A DNA stretch of 64,000 bases from Poriferisodalis sp965215815 (GTDB lineage Bacteria; Actinomycetota; Acidimicrobiia; Acidimicrobiales; Poriferisodalaceae): assembly GCF_965215815.1 (NCBI RefSeq), contig NZ_CBDCEO010000012.1:1747026-1811025 (forward strand), written 5' to 3'. Both the position numbers and the translations under genes were made by a program. Position 1 is the stretch's first letter, and every line of letters begins with the position of its first letter. Shown piece by piece: positions 7,924 through 13,862 of this stretch. The notes below the pieces were generated by a model, which saw nothing but the letters and a program-made list of their open reading frames with translations, did not search any database and was not told the DNA's origin.

Positions 7924-8668
7924 GGAGTGAAGCCCGTGGCCTCTGACGCACTGCGTTTCCATACCCCCCCCCCCCCCCGGAATAGGGCCCCGCAGGCGCA
8001 GATGGTCTGTGCCCGCAGCGCTGGTGGCGATGGCGCTCGCAGCAGCAGTCTTGTCTCCTGCTGTGGGGGCGTCTGCTAGCTCGCTGCATCCCAAGGGGCT
8101 GTCCGCGTCGCTGGTGGACGGGACGGTCACTTTGAGCTGGACCGCGCCTGTCGACGACGCCGGCTCGGTGACGGGCTATCAGGTGCTGCGCCGCCGTCCC
8201 GGGGTGGACGCGGTCGGGACGTTCCATGTTGTCGCCGAGGACACCGCCAGCGCCGAGACCTCTTTTGTTGACCGCTGCGCGGACCAGGCCAACACCAAAT
8301 ACACCTACCGGGTCAAAGCGCGCCGCGGCGACCAGCTCAGCCGCTGGGGCAACTACTCACGCGTCGACCTCGCCGCCGACTACGTGTCCCCCGACCCGCA
8401 GACCGGCTGCGACCCCGACACCGGCGCACCCACCGACAACGACAACGGCGGTGACGGTGTCGGCGCCGAGGGTGTTACTGATTCGGCGGTGTCGGTCAAG
8501 TCGGACGCGAACGACCAGCAGAACAACAAGCAGATCGTGCCCACGCCCGATGAGGACGAGGGCGAAATCCTCGTGCCGCGGTCCTCGCTCCAGAACACCG
8601 ACTCGGCCCAGTTCCAGGACCGCTCCGAACTGTCGGGCCTGCCGGCCAGCCACCCCAACGCGCTCGGC
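7924..8668 (+). repeat. Direct repeat, copy B (partner at 3233-4007)
   Basis: Second copy of the duplicated 5' unit. Compared with copy A, the C-tract is longer (15 versus 9) because TGC is replaced by C residues and three further C are present, and the Asp/Gly linker is shorter. The reading-frame relation across the tract is the same in both copies. Confidence 0.85.
7964..7978 (+). repeat. Poly-C tract (15 C) before the copy B signal peptide
   Basis: An uninterrupted run of 15 C, long enough to be unstable during replication and prone to polymerase slippage. GTG 7927 begins the same short upstream frame as in copy A. It joins the signal-peptide frame only if the tract loses one base or gains two. 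Sequencing or assembly error in a homopolymer this long must be kept in mind. Confidence 0.65.
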
Positions 8669-9229
8669 CGCGTTGGCCACGGGATCGAGTCCTCCACGTT
8701 CCTGGCGACGTTTACCTACAAGCACTTCTGGCCTCGCGACGTCACAGCGTCGTTGACTTCCGACGGCATCACGCTGACATGGAGAAACCCGAATCAGGGG
8801 GCCGCATGCGCCGAGTACGAACGGGTGCCCGGCACCCGCACCTTGAAAAAGGTCACCCACCCCAGCGGCTACAACACCTGGGAAGTGACAGAGACCGGCG
8901 GCGGCTTCAGATGCATCGACCGGCGCGAAATTCAAGGCTTTGAGATCTACCGCACCTCGTTCGGGCATGTGCACCGCGGCGGCGGCACCGTGGAGCTGCT
9001 CTCGGACAGCCAGCCCTACCTGATCGACACCGTCATCGCCGGCACCACAAGGTTCACCGACCGGAGCCACGACGCGCTGGTCGGACCGCGCCGACACAAC
9101 TACCAAATACGCGCCCTGTACGCAACGGGCGGGAACATCGTCGGAGGTAACATCGTCATCGACCGCGACTTCGGCAGCCGACTGTCAGCGAGCTCCTGGG
9201 TCCACCGCGAACACGACGCCGCCCAATAG
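8009..9229 (+). CDS. Exported fibronectin type III domain protein (copy B, short form)
   Basis: 406 residues from GTG 8009. The signal segment, first FN3 domain and acidic linker are almost identical to copy A. The second half is a diverged paralogue of copy A's second module, sharing for example HPSGY.TWEVTETG, GFEIYRTSFGHV and LSDSQPYL. The protein then ends after DRDFGSRL, lacking the third FN3-like module and the C-terminal module of copy A. It is either a naturally short variant or a truncated copy. As in copy A, the true start is probably GTG 7927 upstream of the poly-C tract. Predicted to be secreted or surface-exposed; the ligand is unknown. Confidence 0.7.
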   Translation: MPAALVAMALAAAVLSPAVGASASSLHPKGLSASLVDGTVTLSWTAPVDDAGSVTGYQVLRRRPGVDAVGTFHVVAEDTASAETSFVDRCADQANTKYTYRVKARRGDQLSRWGNYSRVDLAADYVSPDPQTGCDPDTGAPTDNDNGGDGVGAEGVTDSAVSVKSDANDQQNNKQIVPTPDEDEGEILVPRSSLQNTDSAQFQDRSELSGLPASHPNALGRVGHGIESSTFLATFTYKHFWPRDVTASLTSDGITLTWRNPNQGAACAEYERVPGTRTLKKVTHPSGYNTWEVTETGGGFRCIDRREIQGFEIYRTSFGHVHRGGGTVELLSDSQPYLIDTVIAGTTRFTDRSHDALVGPRRHNYQIRALYATGGNIVGGNIVIDRDFGSRLSASSWVHREHDAAQ

Positions 9230-9495
9230 CTGACGAATCAGGGTCGTGGGTCAAGACCCCAAGCGATGGCTCCATAGAGCCACAAGCGGCACATAACGAG
9301 GCACTCATTCCAGACGTGCGAGATGCTCACGAACTCGTCGTCGTTTACCGGCTTCTCGCGGTCGGCTGACACTTAGCTTCCGAAAGCGGCGATTCAGACG
9401 ATCCCGCGCCGCCGGACGCAAGTGGCTACGTGCTGATCGCGACAGCATCCCGCACGGCTCGGTGCTGTTGAGACGCACGGGCGCTCCGGCAATGC
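9230..9495. other. Intergenic region with a hairpin
   Basis: Contains TGGCTC-CATA-GAGCCA (9267-9282), a perfect 6-bp hairpin 37 bases after the stop of copy B and a possible transcript end, although no T-run follows. Nothing else recognised. Confidence 0.35.
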
Positions 9496-11244
9496 GTGAC
9501 CGGTACGGACGAGGGGCAGCAGCGCCTGCTGAGGATCATCGGCCGGATGCCGCTCGCGAGCGCCGAGGATCTGGCACCGATGCTTGATGCAGCGGCGCCG
9601 CAACTCCGCCGACAGCTGGTCTCATTGCAGAACGCGGGCCTCGTTGCGTCATTTCGGCGCGGGATGAGCCAACGCCCGCAGGATCGCTGGTTCTTGACGA
9701 GCCAGTCGGTCCAAGTGCTGTTTGCGACCGACCACAAGCATCCCAGTCCGCGAGAAGCAGCTCGAGCTCGCGGCCGGGCTGGCCGAGGTTCGGCCGCGAA
9801 TGCACACGATGGCCCGGCGGAACCTCTCATACCCGATCATGAGCACCTGCCACATCTCGAGGAGCCGCTCTTCTCGCCGTTCGTCCCCACAGCAGTCGGC
9901 GGTGACGTTCCGGCTGCATTCCATGAGCATCCGCCGTGGACGGCGACTGCACGTGGCATCCGAACATGCCTGCGACGTCTGCCGATGCTCGAAGCGTTGT
10001 ACCCGATCGCGCCGGACCTGATGCGCAGCGGTGCCATCGCCTGGCCTTCCGACGGCGTACCAGCGGATGCCGAGACGCACATGACCGACTTCCGGCTGTT
10101 GCGAAACGGCGGCTTCTACCATGCGATCGCCCGCTACGGCGATCCGATCTGGGTGACCTTCACCTATGTGGGCTTGCATGCAACGGAGCGAATACTGAGA
10201 CGCAAGCAGCAGCACCGCTTCTGGGGACTCGATTGCTACGTCGCTGACCAAGACCGCTATTTCCGAATCGAAAACCGGGTCTTCTACGAAGATCCAGAAC
10301 AAACGGTCGAGCCGGCGGCACAGGTCATTGTCGCCGCTGATGGGTGGGCAGCAGATCTGGCTCGCCGCACTCTCGATGAGACAGCACCCACCGTCGTCTA
10401 CACCGTCGACGGGGCGTGGGGTGACTCCGTGGAGATACGACCATCTCGGGATCGAGTATCGGACCCAGCCGGACATCCTCAGCTCGGACAAGCAGAAGTC
10501 AACCGAGGCTGGCGGTCTGCCAACCGCGACCTAGAAGCAATCGACGGTGTGGACGCGTACCGGATCTTCACGACGATCGCACAATTTCCGGCAATGCGTG
10601 CGGCATGGATCACAGAGCTGGCCCGCGAGTCTTCCGATGTGGTCGCCAGGGTGCTCGCTCGATTCGCAGATCTTCAGCTTGTCGCCGAAGACGACGGGCG
10701 GTTCTATCTCGCTGAGCGGGGCATGCTGCGTGCGGCAAACCTGAGCCGCGTGTTGTCATCGGTGATTCACAGCCGTCATGCATCTCTGCTCGAAGCTGGA
10801 CATCGACAGCGTGAGTCGATGCATAACGACGGGATGAATCAGCTTGTCGTGCAGTTCACACGCGAAGGGGTCGAAGCTTTCGGCGGATGGCGTGCCGAGG
10901 TCAATCTGCCTGACATCACGCAGGTCAAACCAGACTTTGTCATCTTGGTCAGCGAGGGTCCCTTCGGCACAGGGGCCTACTGCGTCGAATACGAGCGCAC
11001 GGCTGTCTCGCTGACCGAGGTGCATCGAAAGCTGGGTCCATATCGCAAGTGTGCGTGGCAGGGGCAACCGCTTCCGGCGCTGGTGATCTGCGAGACGGAG
11101 AGGGCCGTCGGCAACTTCCAGAACACCATCTCCGGCCTGCCGCTGCTCGCGACCCATCTGGAGGCGGTGATGGCAGGACGATTGACCGGCGACGCCACGG
11201 TGTGGACACACAAGGGCGAGACGGTGTCGCTGCACTGCCGCTGA
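9496..11244 (+). CDS. Replication-relaxation-like protein (winged helix plus nuclease-like C-terminus)
   Basis: 582 residues from GTG 9496. The N-terminal ~60 residues (LLRIIGRMPLASAEDLAPML, then LVSLQNAGLV) form a winged-helix DNA-binding domain. The C-terminal ~150 residues contain ITQVKPDFVILVSEG and AYCVEYERTAVSLTEVHRK, a D...ExE/K arrangement like that of actinobacterial replication-relaxation family proteins and restriction-endonuclease folds. Such proteins are typical of plasmids and integrative elements, so this may be a relic of a mobile element. A weakly conserved, Arg/Pro/His-rich stretch (about residues 80-160) first suggested a frameshift, but downstream HEHPPWTATARG continues sensibly in the same frame. 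Confidence in the family is moderate. Confidence 0.5.
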   Translation: MTGTDEGQQRLLRIIGRMPLASAEDLAPMLDAAAPQLRRQLVSLQNAGLVASFRRGMSQRPQDRWFLTSQSVQVLFATDHKHPSPREAARARGRAGRGSAANAHDGPAEPLIPDHEHLPHLEEPLFSPFVPTAVGGDVPAAFHEHPPWTATARGIRTCLRRLPMLEALYPIAPDLMRSGAIAWPSDGVPADAETHMTDFRLLRNGGFYHAIARYGDPIWVTFTYVGLHATERILRRKQQHRFWGLDCYVADQDRYFRIENRVFYEDPEQTVEPAAQVIVAADGWAADLARRTLDETAPTVVYTVDGAWGDSVEIRPSRDRVSDPAGHPQLGQAEVNRGWRSANRDLEAIDGVDAYRIFTTIAQFPAMRAAWITELARESSDVVARVLARFADLQLVAEDDGRFYLAERGMLRAANLSRVLSSVIHSRHASLLEAGHRQRESMHNDGMNQLVVQFTREGVEAFGGWRAEVNLPDITQVKPDFVILVSEGPFGTGAYCVEYERTAVSLTEVHRKLGPYRKCAWQGQPLPALVICETERAVGNFQNTISGLPLLATHLEAVMAGRLTGDATVWTHKGETVSLHCR

Positions 11245-11285
11245 CAGATCAACGCTGGCGCATGATGCGGCTCAGCCGACAAGCA

Positions 11286-11860
11286 TCAGCGCTTCGGCGA
11301 GCGGGGTTCGCCGTCGATCATCGGCGGGCGGTCCACGGTGAGCTCGCGCACCATGGCGGCGACCCGCCGGATACCGGCGCTGACCGAGGCATCGGACGGT
11401 CGGGGCGGGGGCGTGCCGTCGATGACTTCGATCTGCATTGCAGGCACACAGTGGGGATCGGTGGCCGCGTGCGTGATGTCCTCGAAGTAAACGGTGTCGG
11501 GGTTGTCGCCCAGCAGTTTTCGACTCGGCGTTAGCAAGCGCTGGAACCGGGGGGCGGATGGGTCGCGTTCGAACAGCCCGACCAGCCCCCACTGCAGGTA
11601 GTGCATGAGGGCGCGGTGCGCCTCGACCGCGTCGTCGGCGGTATGCAGGTTCCACTCGGGCGAGATCCAGCGCTCGTCGGCTTCACGCAGCGTGTCGATG
11701 AGCTCTGCGAGGGCTGTTCGGGATGCGGCAAGCCCATTTGTTCGAGGGCAGGACCGAGGGCAGCCAGCGGGTCGGTGACGAGCTGGGTGTAGTTGACGTC
11801 GACGAAGCGATCGTCGGGCACCGCGCCGGATTGACGCAGAGCTACGCCCTCGACATTGGT
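11286..11860 (-). pseudogene. Chimeric remnant: sulfotransferase-like end joined to DUF1214-like fragment
   Basis: Reading leftward from about 11860, one frame gives VPDDRFVDVNYTQLVTDPLA, a signature of sulfotransferase-family C-termini. At about 11715-11725 the sense switches frame to ALAELIDTLREADERW, then RKLLGDNPDTVYF, which resembles the N-terminal half of DUF1214-type proteins. It then jumps to a tail (SDASVSAGIRRVAAMVREL) resembling their C-terminus, so the middle is deleted. No start codon or intact gene remains. The upstream end meets the relBE promoter, so the toxin-antitoxin cassette may have landed in it. Confidence 0.5.
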
Positions 11861-11886
11861 TGAATGTCAGATGAAGTCGATGACTG

Positions 11887-11893
11887 TATAGTC
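11887..11893 (+). promoter_or_regulatory. relBE promoter -10 and small palindrome
   Basis: TATAGT (11887-11892) lies inside GACTGTATAGTC (11882-11893), whose outer four bases are palindromic: a likely -10 with an autoregulatory site. AGAAGG (11917-11922) is the ribosome-binding site for the ATG at 11926. Confidence 0.45.
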
Positions 11894-11925
11894 CGTGAAG
11901 CAGCCTTGCTGCTTGGGAGAAGGAC

Positions 11926-12147
11926 ATGAGCCAGATCACCGCCCGAGTACCTGACGAACTGGTAGCAGCGTTGGATTCCGCCGCGGCTCAGCTCAAGCGC
12001 AGTCGTGCCGAAGTCGTTCGACACGCGCTGGAGCGCTACCTGGAGGACTTCGACGACCTCGACATCGCACTGCAGCGCCTGCGCGACCCGTCCGATCCGG
12101 TGATCGATTGGGACCAAGCCAAGCGTGCACTACTCGATTCGGATTAA
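11926..12147 (+). CDS. relB: RelB/ParD-like ribbon-helix-helix antitoxin
   Basis: 73 residues. The ribbon-helix-helix start (ITARVPDELVAALDSAAAQL, then RSRAEVVRHALERYL) is followed by an acidic tail (WDQAKRALLDSD) expected to wrap the toxin. AGAAGG precedes the ATG by three bases. The gene overlaps the toxin start by 23 bases, the usual coupled antitoxin-first order. Such antitoxins neutralise RelE and repress their own promoter, consistent with the palindrome just upstream. Confidence 0.85.
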   Translation: MSQITARVPDELVAALDSAAAQLKRSRAEVVRHALERYLEDFDDLDIALQRLRDPSDPVIDWDQAKRALLDSD

Positions 12148-12385
12148 GCGCAGCGCCGAGCGAGAACTCGCCGGTATTCCTCGCCCGCAACGCCAGCGCA
12201 TCGTCGCTGCAATCGACCTGCTCGCCACGCAGCCGCTTGCTGGCAGCCCTCTCAAGGGTGGTCTGCGGGGTCTGCGCCGGATCCGCGTCGGCGATCACCG
12301 GGTGGTGTACGAGTTGCTCGACGCAGAACTCGTTGTGCTCGTCGTACGTGTCGCCCACCGACGAGAGGCGTACCGCCGCAGGTAG
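12125..12385 (+). CDS. relE: RelE/ParE superfamily toxin
   Basis: 86 residues from GTG 12125. The pattern RSAERELAGIPRPQRQRIVAAI, LKGGLRGLRRIRVGDHRVVYE and the basic end HRREAYRRR match the RelE family, mRNA interferases acting on the ribosome. The LRGL.RIRVGDHRVVYE strand and the basic C-terminus that contacts RNA are both present, so the toxin looks intact. It is translationally coupled to the overlapping antitoxin gene. Confidence 0.85.
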   Translation: MHYSIRIKRSAERELAGIPRPQRQRIVAAIDLLATQPLAGSPLKGGLRGLRRIRVGDHRVVYELLDAELVVLVVRVAHRREAYRRR

Positions 12386-12470
12386 GCGGCGATCCACTCG
12401 TCGCGGCGGCTGCGCAGCGTCGTGTCGGACACCTCGCCGTCCACCTGGTCGCCCATCCGCGCGGCCTCTT

Positions 12471-12521
12471 ATGTACAATTCAGAAAATTCTTTTTGTACA
12501 TTTCGATTCCGCTGGTACGAT
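12471..12521 (+). promoter_or_regulatory. Operator/promoter of the phd-vapC pair
   Basis: A perfect inverted repeat ATGTACAA (12471-12478) / TTGTACAT (12494-12501), spaced by 15 bases, precedes TACGAT (12516-12521), a -10 element 6 bases before the ATG. The right arm overlaps the likely -35 region, so binding by the antitoxin would block transcription. Confidence 0.65.
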
Positions 12522-12527
12522 CTGAAT

Positions 12528-12791
12528 ATGAACGTTGCAGCCACGGAATTCCGAGCCAGGTTGCGTCACTGGCTGGACTGCGCCCGCTCTGGCGAAGAGG
12601 TGGTCATCACCGAACGTGGCGTTCCTGTCGCAAGGCTCTCGGGTATCGACTCGGCTCCGACCATCGAGCGACTGACTGCGCACGGCGTGATCTCGCGACC
12701 CGTGCGAGGCGACCGACCCAAGGCGACAGGACAACGGCGTCCTCGCCCGCGTTCGCCCTTGTCGGATCTGGTGAGCGATCAGCGCCGCTGA
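12528..12791 (+). CDS. Phd/YefM-type antitoxin
   Basis: 87 residues. MNVAATEFRARLRHWL followed by GEEVVITERGVPVARL is the typical Phd/YefM fold; the C-terminal half is basic and proline-rich and would bind the toxin. ATG 12528 was chosen because it sits 6 bases after TACGAT and downstream of the palindromic operator; a much longer open frame upstream is not credible. It pairs with the PIN-domain toxin that begins 3 bases after its stop. Confidence 0.8.
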   Translation: MNVAATEFRARLRHWLDCARSGEEVVITERGVPVARLSGIDSAPTIERLTAHGVISRPVRGDRPKATGQRRPRPRSPLSDLVSDQRR

Positions 12792-12794
12792 GCA

Positions 12795-13241
12795 GTGGCC
12801 ATCGCGTACTTCGACGCCAGCGCTTTGGTGAAGCTGGTCGTCGACGAACCCGGCAGCGAGATCGCAGAGGCGATCTGGGACGGATGCGACGCAGCCGTGT
12901 CCAGCAGGCTGGCGTTCGCCGAAGTCTGTGCTGCGCTCGCCGCGGCTGGCCGGCGGGGCGACCTCGGCGAGTCAGAAGTCGTGGACTGCGGGCAGCGCTG
13001 GCAACAGATTTGGGCAAGCGTCCAACCAGTCGAGCTCAGCGAGGGCGTCGAACAGTCCGCTGGCCAGCTCGCGCAACGCCACAGGCTGCGCGGAGCCGAC
13101 GCCGTCCATCTGGCGAGTGCGTTGGTGCTCGACACCGCCGACCTGGTGGTCGCGGTATGGGATCGCCGCCTCCACGACGGCGCAGTAGCCGAACATCTAG
13201 CCGTCGTGCCTGCCACCTTGCAACGGCCGGCGAACAACTGA
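12795..13241 (+). CDS. vapC: VapC-type PIN-domain ribonuclease toxin
   Basis: 148 residues from GTG 12795. PIN-domain acidic residues are visible: AYFDASALVKL at the start (first Asp), FAEVCAAL (Glu), and GADAVHLASAL with a later Asp (VAVWDRRL). PIN toxins cleave tRNA or rRNA with Mg. It is directly downstream of the phd-type antitoxin, making a complete VapC module of the Phd/VapC mixed type. Confidence 0.85.
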   Translation: MAIAYFDASALVKLVVDEPGSEIAEAIWDGCDAAVSSRLAFAEVCAALAAAGRRGDLGESEVVDCGQRWQQIWASVQPVELSEGVEQSAGQLAQRHRLRGADAVHLASALVLDTADLVVAVWDRRLHDGAVAEHLAVVPATLQRPANN

Positions 13242-13276
13242 GAGCCGCGAAGCCTGAGATCTGGTTCGCCTCCATC

Positions 13277-13298
13277 ACCATATGACTTACCATATGAC
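13277..13298 (+). promoter_or_regulatory. Tandem 10-bp operator repeats and -10 of mazEF-like operon
   Basis: ACCATATGAC occurs at 13277-13286 and 13289-13298, a 12-base period, i.e. about one helical turn. TACCAT (13288-13293) acts as the -10 and lies 6 bases before ATG 13300. The repeats thus overlap promoter and start, which fits autorepression by the encoded ribbon-helix-helix protein. Confidence 0.6.
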
Positions 13299-13299
13299 C

Positions 13300-13545
13300 A
13301 TGGCTCGACGTGAAGTACTGGTTCAGCTCGACGACGAACTCATCGAACGACTTGCGGCGATCGCGACCGCTGAGGGAACGAACAGGTCTGCGTTACTTCG
13401 TCGCGGTGCACGAGCTGTGATCGAAGCCACCGATCTGGCCGACGCCGATGCAGTGCTCATCGCTGCGTATCGCCGCCAGCCGCAGGATCCGGCGTTCGTC
13501 GAGGCGGCAGCACGATTGGCGGCCGAGACAGCGCCGCCGTGGTAG
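13300..13545 (+). CDS. MazE-like ribbon-helix-helix antitoxin
   Basis: 81 residues from ATG 13300. REVLVQLDDELIERLAAIA followed by RSALLRRGARAVIEA is a ribbon-helix-helix DNA-binding domain; the rest is an Ala/Arg-rich tail for toxin binding. In-frame ATGs also exist at 13282 and 13294, but the TACCAT -10 at exactly 6 bases favours 13300. It overlaps the mazF-like gene by 7 bases. It is the first gene of a chain of four overlapping genes that ends with the DprA-like gene, so it may also control the RecQ-PRTase and DprA genes. Confidence 0.8.
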   Translation: MARREVLVQLDDELIERLAAIATAEGTNRSALLRRGARAVIEATDLADADAVLIAAYRRQPQDPAFVEAAARLAAETAPPW

Positions 13546-13862
13546 CGCGCAACGAGATCTATTGGGGTGATCTCGGGGAGCCCGGCGGGCGACGACCCCT
13601 GTGCGTCCTGACGAGGGACGCGGCGGCTTCGGTGCTGACAGCAATCACTTGCGCTCCCGTCACGCGCACGATGCGCGGCATCCGCTCGGAGGTGGAGATC
13701 GGCGTTAACGAGGGACTGCCAGCGACGTGCGTCATCAGCTGCGACAACATCGTCACCGTGCCGATTGCCCGGCTGGATGCCGAACCAATGGGCCGGCTCG
13801 ATGCTCTCAAACGGGCACAACTCGACCAAGCACTTCGCTACGCACTGGACATCGTCTACTGA
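13539..13862 (+). CDS. mazF: MazF/PemK-type endoribonuclease toxin
   Basis: 107 residues from GTG 13539. The start NEIYWGDLGEPGGRRPLCVLTRD, the middle TAITCAPVTRTMRGIRSEVEI, and CVISCDNIVTVPIARL match the MazF/PemK fold, which cleaves mRNA at short sequence sites. It is coupled to the antitoxin upstream (7-base overlap). Its TGA stop overlaps the ATG of the RecQ-PRTase gene (ATGA, 13862-13865). That physical link to a helicase gene is unusual for a mazEF pair and suggests one transcriptional unit. Confidence 0.85.
   Translation: MVARNEIYWGDLGEPGGRRPLCVLTRDAAASVLTAITCAPVTRTMRGIRSEVEIGVNEGLPATCVISCDNIVTVPIARLDAEPMGRLDALKRAQLDQALRYALDIVY

Noticed and set aside
9740..10010. Possible frameshift in the replication-relaxation-like gene, because another frame reads VREKQLELAAGLAEV
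   Set aside because: The original frame continues with plausible conserved sequence (HEHPPWTATARG onward) on both sides, and the alternative frame soon becomes Ser/Arg-rich noise.
12386..12470. Minus-strand peptide remnant (SDTTLRSRRDEWIAAY)
   Set aside because: No family could be assigned; mentioned only as a possible flank of the chimeric pseudogene.
12108..12527. Long upstream extension of the Phd-type antitoxin frame
   Set aside because: The extension overlaps relE in another frame and crosses the operator; the leaderless ATG 12528 is far better supported.
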